A stretch of DNA of 19,525 nt from 2-12-FULL-40-12 sp964518135 (GCA_964518135.1 CAZFEY010000011.1:1-19525); one strand, 5' to 3'. Shown: positions 1-8,241, counted from the first letter of the stretch. Program-made: numbers and translations. The notes: generated from the letters alone by a model not told the origin.

Positions 1-41
1 TTTTGCTTTTCTTTTTATTTGTATTTGTTAACATAAAGGGT

Positions 42-839
42 ATGGAAAATCAGGCCCAAGAACAACAATTAACAAAAAAAGAAAGAAAAGAGTTGAAACG
101 ACAACAAAAGTTTTTAAATATAGAACAAAATAAAAAGCGCAAAAAAATGCAGCGCGTGATTTTTTGGATTATTATTATTGTAGTTGTTATAACTGCGATT
201 TTTGTCTTGATTAAACTAAATAAAAATCCACAAACTAATAACAATATCCAGTTTGATCCTAGTCAAGATTGGGTTAAGGGAAACAAAGAAGCAAGAGTGA
301 AATTGATTGAATACAGCGATCTTCAATGTCCTGCGTGTAGAGCGTATCAACCAATACTCAAACAAGCATATGATGAATTTGGAGATCAGACATCTTTTGT
401 TTTTCGGCATTTTCCATTAAAATCAATCCATAAAAATGCGGCCTTGGCTGCCCAAGCTACAGAGGCCGCAGGTATTCAGGAAAAATTCTGGGAAATGCAC
501 GACATTCTTTTTGAAAAGCAGATTGAATGGTCTAATGAGAAAAATCCAACCGATAAATTTGTAGAGTACGCTCAAAGTCTTGGCCTTAGTGTTGAGCAAT
601 TTAAATCAGACATAAATTCCGGCACAATAAAAGAAAAGGTGGAATTTCATTATCAAGCAAGTATAGCTCTTGGATTGGATGGAACGCCAACCTTTTTTCT
701 AAACGACAAAAAAATACAACCACCATCAAGTTACGAAGAATTGAAAAGTTTAATCGAGCTGGAAATGAACAAGTTTGTTTCTGAAGAAATAAACAAGTTT
801 GTTTCTGAAGAAATAGAAAAACAAAAAAATTCACAATAG
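42..839 (+). CDS. Membrane-anchored DsbA-family thiol-disulfide oxidoreductase
   Basis: This 265-aa protein would form or isomerise disulfides outside the membrane. An N-terminal cytoplasmic stretch very rich in K, E and Q (about residues 1-38) precedes one hydrophobic segment (about 39-58). A thioredoxin-fold domain of the DsbA/Thioredoxin_4 type follows. Its active-site CPAC is at 96-99 after a YSDLQ strand, and the cis-proline loop GTP is at 214-216. The helical insertion typical of DsbA lies between them. ATG 42 is chosen over an upstream in-frame TTG at 3 because the extra residues are hydrophobic and would precede the charged tail; AAAGGG sits just before ATG 42, closer than usual. The C-terminus carries an exact 24-bp tandem duplication (768-815) that repeats an 8-residue unit. 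The S41 protease gene follows after 6 nt, so both may be made together as envelope quality-control proteins. The family call is secure; the exact substrate is unknown. Confidence 0.88.
   Translation: MENQAQEQQLTKKERKELKRQQKFLNIEQNKKRKKMQRVIFWIIIIVVVITAIFVLIKLNKNPQTNNNIQFDPSQDWVKGNKEARVKLIEYSDLQCPACRAYQPILKQAYDEFGDQTSFVFRHFPLKSIHKNAALAAQATEAAGIQEKFWEMHDILFEKQIEWSNEKNPTDKFVEYAQSLGLSVEQFKSDINSGTIKEKVEFHYQASIALGLDGTPTFFLNDKKIQPPSSYEELKSLIELEMNKFVSEEINKFVSEEIEKQKNSQ
768..815 (+). repeat. Exact 24-bp tandem duplication inside the DsbA-like gene
   Basis: Two identical in-frame 24-bp units (768-791 and 792-815) each encode NKFVSEEI near the C-terminus. The copies have no mismatch, which suggests a recent slippage or duplication event. 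It lengthens a charged helical tail and does not touch the catalytic domain. Confidence 0.95.
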
Positions 840-845
840 CATATT

Positions 846-2033
846 ATGAAGAACAGGATATTAACTTTATTTTTAATAGTTATAGCTTTGGTGGCGAGTT
901 TTGGCGCAGGATTCTTTACCGGCAAAAACCAAGTTGTGTGTAGGGTTTGTCAGCCGGAAGATATTAATTTTTCTCTATTTTGGGAGGCATATAAAGAGAT
1001 TCAAGATAAATTCGTTGATCCTGCCAAAATCGATACTCAAAAAATAATATACGGAGCTATTGGGGGCATGATTAAATCGCTCGATGATCCTTATACTACT
1101 TTTTTCAATCCTGAAGATACAAAAAAATTTAAAGAAGATATTACTGGACGTTTTGAAGGTATAGGTATAGAAATAGGAAAAAAAGACGGTCAGCTTCAAG
1201 TAATAGCTCCCCTGGAAGGAACACCGGCGCAGAGAGCCGGGCTTAAGGCTGGCGATAAAATACTTCAAATAAATCATGAATCAACAGTTGATTTGACCAT
1301 TGACGAAGCAGTCGATCGGATAAGAGGGCCTCAAGGAACAAAAGTTGTTTTAACAATTACTCGGGAAGGACTAGAATCAACGAAAGACATAGAAATAACC
1401 AGAGAAGTAATACAAATCAATGCTCTCTCTTTAGATTTCCGAGATTTTAACAACAGAAGAATGGCTATTGTTAAAATCAATCAATTCTCTGAACAGGCTG
1501 GATTTGAATTCGCCAAAGCCGCTAGAAATATTATCGATAATGATCCACATGGTATAATTTTGGATTTAAGAAATAACCCTGGGGGTTACCTAGAAATATC
1601 TCAAGAAATAGCAGAATGGTTCTTAAGCCCAGGAAGTATAGTTACTATCGAAGATTTCGGAGGCAAAGAAGAAAGAATTGAGTACAAAACAAGCGACAAC
1701 GCCAGATTAATAGATTATCCCGTTGTTGTTATTATTAATCAGGGATCAGCTTCAGCGTCCGAAATATTGGCCGGGGCATTAAGGGATAATCGGGAAATCA
1801 AGCTTGTTGGAGAAAAATCTTTTGGCAAGGGCTCTATACAAGAGCTGGCAGAGCTGCAAGACGGCTCTTTCTTAAAAATTACGGTAGCCAATTGGCTTAC
1901 TCCGAAAGGAGAACTCATCACTGGCAAAGGATTGGAACCAGATATCCAAGTTGGCTTGTCGGATGAAGATTTTAACCAGGGAAAAGACCCACAATTAGAT
2001 AAAGCCATTGAAATAATACAGGGAATAAGATAG
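846..2033 (+). CDS. S41 family C-terminal processing peptidase (CtpA/Prc-like)
   Basis: This is a 395-aa carboxyl-terminal processing protease acting on envelope proteins. Residues 1-27 form a signal anchor. A helical N-terminal region (about 40-100) leads into a PDZ domain (about 103-190), with the substrate-binding loop around GIGIEIG and the PAQRAGLKAGDKIL motif. The protease core follows, with LDLRNNPGG at 239-247. The nucleophile is probably Ser303 in GSASASE, and the general base is Lys328 in GEKSFGKG; the 25-residue Ser-Lys spacing matches characterised CtpB and Tsp enzymes. There is no clear Shine-Dalgarno. The gene starts 6 nt after the DsbA-like gene and bL9 follows after 9 nt, so one mRNA is likely. 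Length is normal for single-PDZ CtpA proteins. Confidence 0.93.
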   Translation: MKNRILTLFLIVIALVASFGAGFFTGKNQVVCRVCQPEDINFSLFWEAYKEIQDKFVDPAKIDTQKIIYGAIGGMIKSLDDPYTTFFNPEDTKKFKEDITGRFEGIGIEIGKKDGQLQVIAPLEGTPAQRAGLKAGDKILQINHESTVDLTIDEAVDRIRGPQGTKVVLTITREGLESTKDIEITREVIQINALSLDFRDFNNRRMAIVKINQFSEQAGFEFAKAARNIIDNDPHGIILDLRNNPGGYLEISQEIAEWFLSPGSIVTIEDFGGKEERIEYKTSDNARLIDYPVVVIINQGSASASEILAGALRDNREIKLVGEKSFGKGSIQELAELQDGSFLKITVANWLTPKGELITGKGLEPDIQVGLSDEDFNQGKDPQLDKAIEIIQGIR

Positions 2034-2042
2034 AATAACGCA

Positions 2043-2504
2043 ATGAAAGTAATTTTGCTTCAAGACATTGAGAATATTGGAAAAAAATACGATATTAAAG
2101 AGGTAAAAAGTGGTTATGCCAGAAATTTTTTGCTTCCCAAAAAACTTATTAGAATAGCTGATAAAAAAACTCTGGCTTGGCTTGAAATGCAAAAAGAAAT
2201 AAAATCTCAAAAACAAGAAGAAGAGTTAAAAGGTGTTCAGGATTTTGCCTCAAGAATTGACGGCTTAGAGCTGGTAATACCGGTTAAAATAGCCAATGAA
2301 ACAAAACAGGCTTTTGGATCCGTGAATAGTCAAAAGATAGTTGAACAATTAAAAGAAGCTGGGTTTGATATTAAGAAAAGCCAAGTCTTGCTGGAAAATC
2401 CAATCAAAGAAGCAGGGGAGTATCCGGTAAAAATTAAATTAGATCATAATTTAGAATCAGAAATAAGAGTAATAGTTACCGAAGAAAAAGAAGTTATCGA
2501 ATAA
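2043..2504 (+). CDS. rplI: 50S ribosomal protein bL9
   Basis: This 153-aa protein binds 23S rRNA and projects from the L1 side of the large subunit. The N-terminal RNA-binding domain is recognisable from MKVILLQDIENIGKK and the GYARNFLLPKK motif. A long charged connecting helix (about 45-75) and the C-terminal domain (about 80-153) follow, so it is full length. It starts 9 nt after the S41 protease gene, an unusual partner; bL9 genes more often sit with rpsF, ssb and rpsR. bL9 is absent from some CPR lineages, so its presence may help to place the genome. Confidence 0.95.
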   Translation: MKVILLQDIENIGKKYDIKEVKSGYARNFLLPKKLIRIADKKTLAWLEMQKEIKSQKQEEELKGVQDFASRIDGLELVIPVKIANETKQAFGSVNSQKIVEQLKEAGFDIKKSQVLLENPIKEAGEYPVKIKLDHNLESEIRVIVTEEKEVIE

Positions 2505-2580
2505 CGGATTTAGAACAAATCTGCTTATCGATAATATGTGCCTATGGCGCGTTTTAATTTAGGAAAAATCAGGAACTATT

Positions 2581-4308
2581 TTGCGAAACAAAACAAGGAT
2601 GGTTATTTTAAAGAGCAAAACAAATTTCATTTTTGTTACTGGCGGAGTAATGTCCGGTATCGGTAAAGGGATAACAACCGCTGTTATCGGAAAAATACTC
2701 CAGTCGAAAGGATTCAAAGTTTCGGCAATTAAGATTGATCCTTACGTCAATGTAGATGCCGGCACTATGAACCCAATTGAGCATGGAGAGGTTTTTGTTA
2801 CAGATGACGGCACAGAATGCGATCAAGACGTAGGCAACTATGAAAGATTCTTGGGGGTTAATTTAAGCACAGATAACTATATTACTACCGGCAGAGTCTA
2901 TCAAGCTGTAATTAATAGAGAAAGAAATCTAGAATACAACGGCAAATGCGTTGAGGTAGTTCCGCACATACCAGAAGAAGTAATTTCCCGCATTGAAAGA
3001 GCTGCCAAAAAAACAAAATCTGATTTTATTCTCATTGAAGTTGGCGGCACAGTAGGCGAATACCAAAATCTTCTTTTCTTGGAAGCCGCAAGAATGATGC
3101 GACTTAAAGAACTTAATAAAGTTCTTTTTGTTTTGGTTAGTTATCTTCCTATACCGGAATCCATTGGAGAAATGAAAACAAAACCAACTCAATACGCAGC
3201 CAGATCTCTCAATATGGCGGGTATTCAACCGGATATCATTGTGGCAAGATCGCAAATTACAGCCGACTCGATTAGAAAAAAGAAGATTGCTATTTTCTGC
3301 AATGTAAAAGAAGAAGATGTAATTGCTGCTCCCGACACATCTCCAATTTACAAAGTCCCTCTTTTATTCGAAAAACAAAATCTTGGCAATATTATCCTTA
3401 AAAAGTTAGGGTTAAAACCGCGCAAGTCCAAGGACTTCAACGGCTGGAATCAACTAGTTAAAGTTATCCAAAACGCCAAAAGCATTGTGCGAATAGGAAT
3501 TGTCGGGAAGTATTTTGAGACAGGAAGCTTTACCTTAATGGATTCTTATATATCAGTAATTGAGGCAATTAAGCACGCCTCCTGGGCGCACAAAAGACAG
3601 GCTGAAATAACATGGCTATCTGCCGAAAAATACACAAACGAACCTTCCCAACTTAAAGAATTAAAAAAATTCGACGGCATTATAGTACCAGGGGGCTTTG
3701 GCGGCAGAGGAATAGAGGGAAAAATCAAAGCCATTGAATATTGCCGAAAAAATAAGATTCCATTCCTTGGGTTGTGTTTAGGAATGCAGCTCGCAGTTAT
3801 TGAATTCTCCAGAAATGTCTGTAATTTAAAAGGAGCAAATTCAACTGAATTTGATCCGTGTTTTCCTTATCCAACAAACGACAAGAGAACTAAAAGCACT
3901 CCTTATCCAGTTATAGATATAATGCCGGAACAAAAAGTTATCTTGAAAGAAAAAAAATATGGCGGAACAATGAGGTTGGGAGCTTACGATTGCAGAGTCA
4001 AACCTGGCACTATTAGTTTTAAAGCGTATTCGAGTCAAAAAAAATCAGCCAAGGACAAAACCCTAACTGTTTCAGAACGCCATAGGCATCGTTATGAACT
4101 TAATAATAACTTCAAAGATACTCTAGAGGCAAAAGGAATGATTGTTTCCGGAATAAATCCAGAGACAAAGCTCTCTGAAATTATTGAGATTAAAAACCAT
4201 CCATTCTTCGTAGGTACTCAATTCCATCCAGAATTCAAGTCTAAACCATCACATCCACACCCTCTTTTCAAAGAATTTATCCGCGCAGCCATCAGAAAAG
4301 CCAATTAA
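2581..4308 (+). CDS. pyrG: CTP synthase
   Basis: This enzyme makes CTP from UTP, ATP and glutamine, the last step of pyrimidine nucleotide synthesis. The N-terminal synthetase domain starts at FVTGGVMSGIGKG (P-loop-like) and contains the DPYVNVDAGTMNP and GGTVGE motifs. The C-terminal class I glutaminase domain has the nucleophile elbow GLCLGMQ (Cys399) and a terminal FHPEF (His549, Glu551). It is full length at 575 aa from TTG 2581. That start has AGGA at a good 6-nt distance. An in-frame ATG at 2599, closer to the usual family start, would give 569 aa but lacks a well-spaced ribosome-binding site. The gene ends 4 nt from the convergent rpmA stop, with no room for a separate terminator between them. 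Confidence 0.94.
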   Translation: MRNKTRMVILKSKTNFIFVTGGVMSGIGKGITTAVIGKILQSKGFKVSAIKIDPYVNVDAGTMNPIEHGEVFVTDDGTECDQDVGNYERFLGVNLSTDNYITTGRVYQAVINRERNLEYNGKCVEVVPHIPEEVISRIERAAKKTKSDFILIEVGGTVGEYQNLLFLEAARMMRLKELNKVLFVLVSYLPIPESIGEMKTKPTQYAARSLNMAGIQPDIIVARSQITADSIRKKKIAIFCNVKEEDVIAAPDTSPIYKVPLLFEKQNLGNIILKKLGLKPRKSKDFNGWNQLVKVIQNAKSIVRIGIVGKYFETGSFTLMDSYISVIEAIKHASWAHKRQAEITWLSAEKYTNEPSQLKELKKFDGIIVPGGFGGRGIEGKIKAIEYCRKNKIPFLGLCLGMQLAVIEFSRNVCNLKGANSTEFDPCFPYPTNDKRTKSTPYPVIDIMPEQKVILKEKKYGGTMRLGAYDCRVKPGTISFKAYSSQKKSAKDKTLTVSERHRHRYELNNNFKDTLEAKGMIVSGINPETKLSEIIEIKNHPFFVGTQFHPEFKSKPSHPHPLFKEFIRAAIRKAN

Positions 4309-4312
4309 AATG

Positions 4313-4591
4313 CTATTTTAAATCTACGTGGACGACTTTAACTATTCTTTGCGAACCATCAAACCTCTTTTTTTTCTTTGTCTGAAATCGTACCACGCCC
4401 TCAGAAAGAGCGTAGAGAGAATCGTCTCCGCCGCGGGCAACATTGTTTCCCGCGATAAATTTTGTTCCTCGTTGACGAACAATAATACTGCCAATTTTCG
4501 TTTTTTGGCCGGCGTACAATTTAATTCCAAGATATTTGGGTTGAGAATCCCTGCCTAATTTTGTAGCTCCTGTTGCTTTAGTCTTTGCCAC
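4313..4591 (-). CDS. rpmA: 50S ribosomal protein bL27
   Basis: This 92-aa protein of the large subunit reaches the peptidyl-transferase centre with its N-terminal tail. The tail AKTKATGATKLGRDSQPKYLG and the core KIGSIIVRQRGTKFIAGNNV are characteristic. It starts with GTG at 4591 (reverse strand), and there is no cleavable Firmicutes-type N-terminal extension. A minus-strand promoter lies at 4655-4683, giving a leader of about 60 nt. AAGGA occurs only 2 nt before the GTG, closer than usual. rpmA is not beside rplU here and stands alone between pyrG (convergent) and the small TM gene (divergent). The TAG stop lies 4 nt from the pyrG stop. Confidence 0.95.
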   Translation of the reverse strand: MAKTKATGATKLGRDSQPKYLGIKLYAGQKTKIGSIIVRQRGTKFIAGNNVARGGDDSLYALSEGVVRFQTKKKKRFDGSQRIVKVVHVDLK

Positions 4592-4654
4592 GTTCCTTCG
4601 CTTCGTTCAGTCAAATGCAAAATTCAAAACGAAAAATGCACAATAAAAGAACAA

Positions 4655-4683
4655 AATATATAATTTTAAATTTTTAACTGTAA
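4655..4683 (-). promoter_or_regulatory. Probable rpmA promoter
   Basis: On the minus strand TTACAG (4683-4678) and TATATT (4660-4655) are separated by exactly 17 nt. Transcription would start near 4648 and run about 57 nt to the GTG start of rpmA. The region is AT-rich, so a chance match is possible. Confidence 0.45.
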
Positions 4684-4712
4684 TTTTTCACTTTTACTTT
4701 TTCGCTTAATAT

Positions 4713-4907
4713 ATGCTATCAAGATTCATCCAATCTGTCAAAGACAATCAATCAGAAATAATCTTAGTTCTTGGAGTCGTTTTAATATCTCTGTTTTCTT
4801 TTTCAATGGGTTATATTGTGGCTAAATTTCAAGAAAGACAACCAATCCAAATAGAAACAAACGATAAACCAATAGAGTCCTTGGATTCAAAAGCAAACAA
4901 TGAATAA
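4713..4907 (+). CDS. Small single-pass membrane protein, unknown function
   Basis: This 64-aa protein has one transmembrane segment (about residues 15-38, EIILVLGVVLISLFSFSMGY). A short basic N-terminus is followed by an acidic hydrophilic tail. It overlaps the downstream flavoprotein gene by 8 nt, so the two are probably translationally coupled. No ribosome-binding site and no convincing promoter are visible just upstream. It resembles small anchor proteins common in CPR operons but matches no family I can name. It may simply be an accessory membrane subunit for the isoprenoid genes behind it. Confidence 0.75.
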   Translation: MLSRFIQSVKDNQSEIILVLGVVLISLFSFSMGYIVAKFQERQPIQIETNDKPIESLDSKANNE

Positions 4908-5856
4908 AAAAACGAAAATAGCCGTCATTGGGGCTGGGATATCGGGTTTATACATAGCTTGGAAGTTAGCAGATAACGGCCACGATGTGACCGTATTTGA
5001 AAAAAGAAACGAGATTGGTAAGGAAGTTTGCTCCGGGCTTTTTTCAGAGCGAATCTTAAAATTTATTCCAGAATCAAGTAAGTTAATTGAAAACCAGATT
5101 AATTATTGCTTAGTTTATTTTCCCAGGAAAACTTTAAAAATAAAGTTTTCAAAAAAATTCTTTGTAATGGACCATTCTATGTTGGACAATTTGGTGCTGG
5201 ATTTAGTTAAAAAGGCTGGAGCGGTCATAAATTTAAATCATCCTGTAGGCATAGACGATGTACGCAAAGTTGCATTGGGATTTAATAGGATTATTGGTGC
5301 TGACGGAGCGTTGTCGCAAGTCAGAAAAGCTTTAAATTGTAAAGAACCTAATTTTTACCTAGGCATACAAGGATTTACCAATGAAAATAATACCCATGAT
5401 TTTGTTGAGGTTTGGCCAACTAAAACCGGTTTTCTTTGGAAAATACCAAGAGGTAAAAAAGTAGAATATGGAATAATGGAAAAGAGAGAAAAGGCGAAAA
5501 AGATATTCGATCAGTTCCTACAAAAAAATAATATCAAACCAAAAATCACCAAAGCCGCCTTAATTCCGCAAGGATTATCCACTTCTTCCGATGCAAAATT
5601 CGCTCTCTGCGGTGACGCGGCCGGATTGACAAAACCATGGTCTGGCGGAGGAGTAATCTGGTCCCTAGCAGCTGCCGATGTCTTATTGAAAAATTTCCCC
5701 AATCTTCTAAAATATCAAAAAGAGTTGAAATTAAAATTTTTACCAAGAATCATTCTTGGTAAACTAGCAACTAGTGGCGTTTATTTTTTCGGGTTTAATT
5801 TTCCCTGGATAATACCCAGAAATTATAAAATAGAAAGCGATTTCTTAATAGCTTAG
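4900..5856 (+). CDS. FAD-dependent oxidoreductase, geranylgeranyl-reductase-like
   Basis: This 318-aa flavoprotein has an N-terminal Rossmann motif GAGISG (11-16) with an acidic residue at the end of the second strand (Glu34). Next comes the family-typical CSG (44-46), and a late GDAAGLTKPWSGGG motif (from about 238) that binds FAD phosphates. This pattern matches the geranylgeranyl reductase / digeranylgeranylglycerophospholipid reductase group, which saturates isoprenoid double bonds. It is shorter than typical members (about 380-400 aa), mainly in the middle and C-terminus. The undecaprenyl diphosphate synthase gene starts 11 nt downstream, which suggests action on the polyprenyl product. 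That substrate is inference; a generic FAD monooxygenase-like role is not excluded. Confidence 0.82.
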   Translation: MNKKTKIAVIGAGISGLYIAWKLADNGHDVTVFEKRNEIGKEVCSGLFSERILKFIPESSKLIENQINYCLVYFPRKTLKIKFSKKFFVMDHSMLDNLVLDLVKKAGAVINLNHPVGIDDVRKVALGFNRIIGADGALSQVRKALNCKEPNFYLGIQGFTNENNTHDFVEVWPTKTGFLWKIPRGKKVEYGIMEKREKAKKIFDQFLQKNNIKPKITKAALIPQGLSTSSDAKFALCGDAAGLTKPWSGGGVIWSLAAADVLLKNFPNLLKYQKELKLKFLPRIILGKLATSGVYFFGFNFPWIIPRNYKIESDFLIA

Positions 5857-5867
5857 AAAATAACTGC

Positions 5868-6569
5868 ATGATAACTCAAGTCAAAAATATACCCTACCAT
5901 TTGGGAATTATAATGGACGGTAATCGAAGATGGGCAAAAGCAAAAGGTTTACCAACTCTTGAGGGCCATCGCCGTGGTTACGATAGGGTAAAAAAGATAG
6001 GACGGTGGTGCAAAGAAAGAGGTGTAAAAGTATTAACTCTTTGGGCTTTTTCTACCGAGAACTGGAAACGCTCAAAAGCAGAAATTGATTACTTAATGAA
6101 TTTACTAAAGTTTGCCTTAAGCAAAAACGAAATAAGCCAATTACACAAGGATGGAATTAAGGTCCGAGTAATAGGGCAGAAAAAGCGATTATCGAAAGAC
6201 CTACAAAAACTAATAGAAGAAACGGAGGAGCGAACTAAAAACAACAAGGAGGGAATTTTAAACCTAGCTATAAGTTATGGTGGTCGAGCCGACATACTTC
6301 AAGCTGTCCAAAAAATAATTAACAAAAAAATTCCTGTTGATCAAATCACAGAAGAAACAATAGACCAAAATCTTTGGACGGCAGACTTGCCTAATCCGGA
6401 TTTGATTATTAGGACTAGCGGTGAATTACGAACTTCTGGTTTTTTGACTTGGGAATCAGCTTATGCAGAATTGTACTTTTGTCAAAAACACTGGCCAGAT
6501 TTTACAGAGGAGGATTTAGATAAAGCCATTGAAGATTTTCAAAATCGACAAAGAAGAATGGGCAAATGA
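5868..6569 (+). CDS. uppS: Undecaprenyl diphosphate synthase (cis-prenyltransferase)
   Basis: This 233-aa enzyme adds isopentenyl units in cis configuration to farnesyl diphosphate to build the lipid carrier for peptidoglycan and glycan export. The signature IIMDGNRRWA gives the catalytic Asp17 and the phosphate-binding Gly18, Asn19, Arg20 and Arg21. His34 follows in GHRRGYD, then the WAFSTENWKR block. The C-terminal RTSGELRTSGF and WESAYAELYF blocks hold the Arg/Ser diphosphate-binding residues and the Mg-binding Glu. The length is typical. It ends in TGA, and the next gene begins 1 nt later. It sits between a prenyl-reductase-like gene and a putative glycoside hydrolase, consistent with an envelope operon. 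Confidence 0.95.
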   Translation: MITQVKNIPYHLGIIMDGNRRWAKAKGLPTLEGHRRGYDRVKKIGRWCKERGVKVLTLWAFSTENWKRSKAEIDYLMNLLKFALSKNEISQLHKDGIKVRVIGQKKRLSKDLQKLIEETEERTKNNKEGILNLAISYGGRADILQAVQKIINKKIPVDQITEETIDQNLWTADLPNPDLIIRTSGELRTSGFLTWESAYAELYFCQKHWPDFTEEDLDKAIEDFQNRQRRMGK

Positions 6570-6570
6570 G

Positions 6571-7827
6571 ATGAAGGATATAATAAAAACATTAACATTT
6601 TTTATCTTTCTAGTGCTCCTCTTTGGAGTATTTTTTGGCTCAAGCAAGAACAGTGTCAAAAACCAGAAACCAAAAGGAACTCAAGAAACTCAAAGCACTC
6701 AAGAAGCAGTAAAATCTATACCACCAGAAAACTCTCCTCAAATTCTTGAAATAGAAACAGAAAAACCTGAAACCATTGAAATCCCGGCAACGATAAGGGC
6801 AGTTTATATAACAAGCTGGTCTGCTAGCCGCAACGATTATATTAATTATTTAATCGATCTTGCGAAAAACACTGAAATCAACGCTGCTGTGGTTGATATT
6901 AAAGATTGGTCGGGATATATAGGATACGACACCCAAGTAGAATTAGCTGAAAAATATGGAGCAGAAAGTTTTAGAATTAAAGATATAGATTCTTTCGTCA
7001 AAAAACTGCATGACGAAGAAATTTACGTTATTGGCAGAATTGCTGTTTTTCAGGATCCAATACTGGCTAGAACACGGCCAGAAATAGCTATTCATAGCCA
7101 ATCTAGATTACCCCTTTCTCCTCTTGATCCTTTTCGTCCCATATTTACCTCTTTAACTCCTTTTTCCTTGTGGTTAGACCGCCTTGGTCTAGCATGGATT
7201 GACCCTATGGCCAAAGAAAATTGGGACTACAATATCGCGATTGCCAAAGATGCTATTTCGCACGGCTTTGATGAGATAAATTTTGACTATGTCAGGTTTC
7301 CTTCGGATGGCGACTTAAAAGATATGGTTTTTCCCATTTGGGATGGAAAAATCGAAAAACATTTAGTAATCAAAGATTTTTTTAAATACTTACGAGAGCA
7401 GCTTCCAGGTGTGAGGCTTTCTGTTGACCTTTTTGGCCTAACCTGCTCAAGCGCTGATGATTTGGGCGTGGGGCAAATAATTGAAGATGCTTTTGGATAT
7501 TTTGATTATATCTCTCCAATGATTTATCCATCACATTATGCACCAGGATTTTTAGGTTTTGAAAATCCGGCAGAATACCCTTACGAAGTAATAAATTACT
7601 CAACGGCAAGAGCGTTGCAAAGATTATCAGTTTTCAAAGAAACACAGGAAAGTAACGCCCAAATAAGACCCTGGCTACAGGATTTTAATATGGGTGCTAT
7701 ATATGACGATTCTATGGTACGAAACGAAATACAAGCGGTTTTAGACGCAACAGGAAAAGATTTTAATGGTTTCATGCTTTGGAATCCGTCAAATTACTAT
7801 ACCGAAGGCGCGCTCTTGCCTGATTAG
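6571..7827 (+). CDS. Putative glycoside hydrolase, DUF4015 type, membrane-anchored
   Basis: This 418-aa protein has an N-terminal signal anchor (about residues 3-23) and a spacer rich in T, Q, E and P (about 28-68). A TIM-barrel-like domain of the DUF4015 / putative glycosyl hydrolase family follows, recognisable from RAVYITSWSAS, AAVVDIKDWSGYIGYDT and INFDYVRFPSDG, and by YISPMIYPSHY and GFMLWNPSNYY near the end. Acidic residues in FDYVRFPSDG and near the barrel strand ends are the likely catalytic ones by family analogy. ATG 6571 lies 1 nt after the uppS stop. An in-frame TTG at 6529 inside uppS would add 14 charged residues before the signal anchor and is less likely. The substrate is unknown; cell-wall or surface glycan is inferred from context. 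Confidence 0.88.
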   Translation: MKDIIKTLTFFIFLVLLFGVFFGSSKNSVKNQKPKGTQETQSTQEAVKSIPPENSPQILEIETEKPETIEIPATIRAVYITSWSASRNDYINYLIDLAKNTEINAAVVDIKDWSGYIGYDTQVELAEKYGAESFRIKDIDSFVKKLHDEEIYVIGRIAVFQDPILARTRPEIAIHSQSRLPLSPLDPFRPIFTSLTPFSLWLDRLGLAWIDPMAKENWDYNIAIAKDAISHGFDEINFDYVRFPSDGDLKDMVFPIWDGKIEKHLVIKDFFKYLREQLPGVRLSVDLFGLTCSSADDLGVGQIIEDAFGYFDYISPMIYPSHYAPGFLGFENPAEYPYEVINYSTARALQRLSVFKETQESNAQIRPWLQDFNMGAIYDDSMVRNEIQAVLDATGKDFNGFMLWNPSNYYTEGALLPD

Positions 7828-7941
7828 CGATTAGATTTTCCACAGAAACTGTTTTGTTGTATTGTAATATTATTATTTTTTTATTATTATATACTTAGCA
7901 ATAGGGGGTATTACCTTATTCTGTAAAGGAGGTACACTGCT

Positions 7942-8049
7942 TTGAATGTATGCTTTTCAGGTTCGAAGAGGAAGCTCAAGAACGGCAACATCGACAACGA
8001 GGCAGCGTCATCCGCGACGAGCGGCAAAATCTCTAGCGTGGGAGGATAG
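7942..8049 (+). CDS. Small orphan ORF, 35 aa, TTG start
   Basis: A strong AAAGGAGG (7925-7932) lies 9 nt before TTG 7942. The reading frame then uses the C- or G-ending codons (AAG, AAC, GGC, ATC, GAC, GAG) seen in the neighbouring orphan genes. It gives a 35-residue Ser/Gly/Lys-rich peptide with no recognisable domain. ATGs at 7946 and 7950 open two other frames (49 and 29 codons) but lie 13 and 17 nt from the ribosome-binding site. All three frames are open, so the choice is uncertain. The Rho-independent terminator at 8137-8192 follows. Confidence 0.4.
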   Translation: MNVCFSGSKRKLKNGNIDNEAASSATSGKISSVGG

Positions 8050-8136
8050 AAGAACTGACGAATCCGACCCGCTACCCAGCCTATCGTACGGATAACGCAA
8101 GTACCTACTGGAGCCGCAAGGCACAGAAAAAGGCCC

Positions 8137-8192
8137 AAGGGGGACAGATACAGACTCTAACGATTCTAATTCTGTCCCCCTTAATATTTTTT
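8137..8192 (+). terminator. Rho-independent terminator with perfect 12-bp stem and long loop
   Basis: AAGGGGGACAGA (8137-8148) is exactly complementary to TCTGTCCCCCTT (8171-8182), with a 22-nt loop between them. TAATATTTTTTAT follows. It would end the transcript carrying the 35-aa ORF. The loop is long for a simple terminator. The region from 8050 to 8136 holds no supported gene. Confidence 0.75.
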
Positions 8193-8225
8193 ATACTTAC
8201 ATACTGCCCACGCGCAGGATTTTTT

Positions 8226-8241
8226 GATAACATAAATCATA
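8226..8241 (+). promoter_or_regulatory. Extended -10 promoter placing the start site at the HAD gene ATG
   Basis: TG-A-TAACAT (8226-8233) ends 7 nt before ATG 8241. Transcription would start at or within 1 nt of the start codon, giving a leaderless mRNA. No ribosome-binding site precedes the gene, which fits. Confidence 0.45.

Noticed and set aside
2544..2666. 40-codon ORF with ATG overlapping the pyrG 5' end in another frame
   Set aside because: No ribosome-binding site at a proper distance, and most of it lies in the out-of-frame shadow of the conserved pyrG N-terminus.
6567..6600. Recoding of UGA as glycine, as in some CPR lineages
   Set aside because: uppS ends with TGA at its normal length and the next gene starts at once. 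The HTH gene does the same at 16283, so UGA is a stop here.
7911..8138. 75-codon minus-strand ORF covering the 7942 micro-ORF
   Set aside because: No ribosome-binding site or promoter on the minus strand. The plus strand has AAAGGAGG and a well-placed terminator, so this is a shadow.
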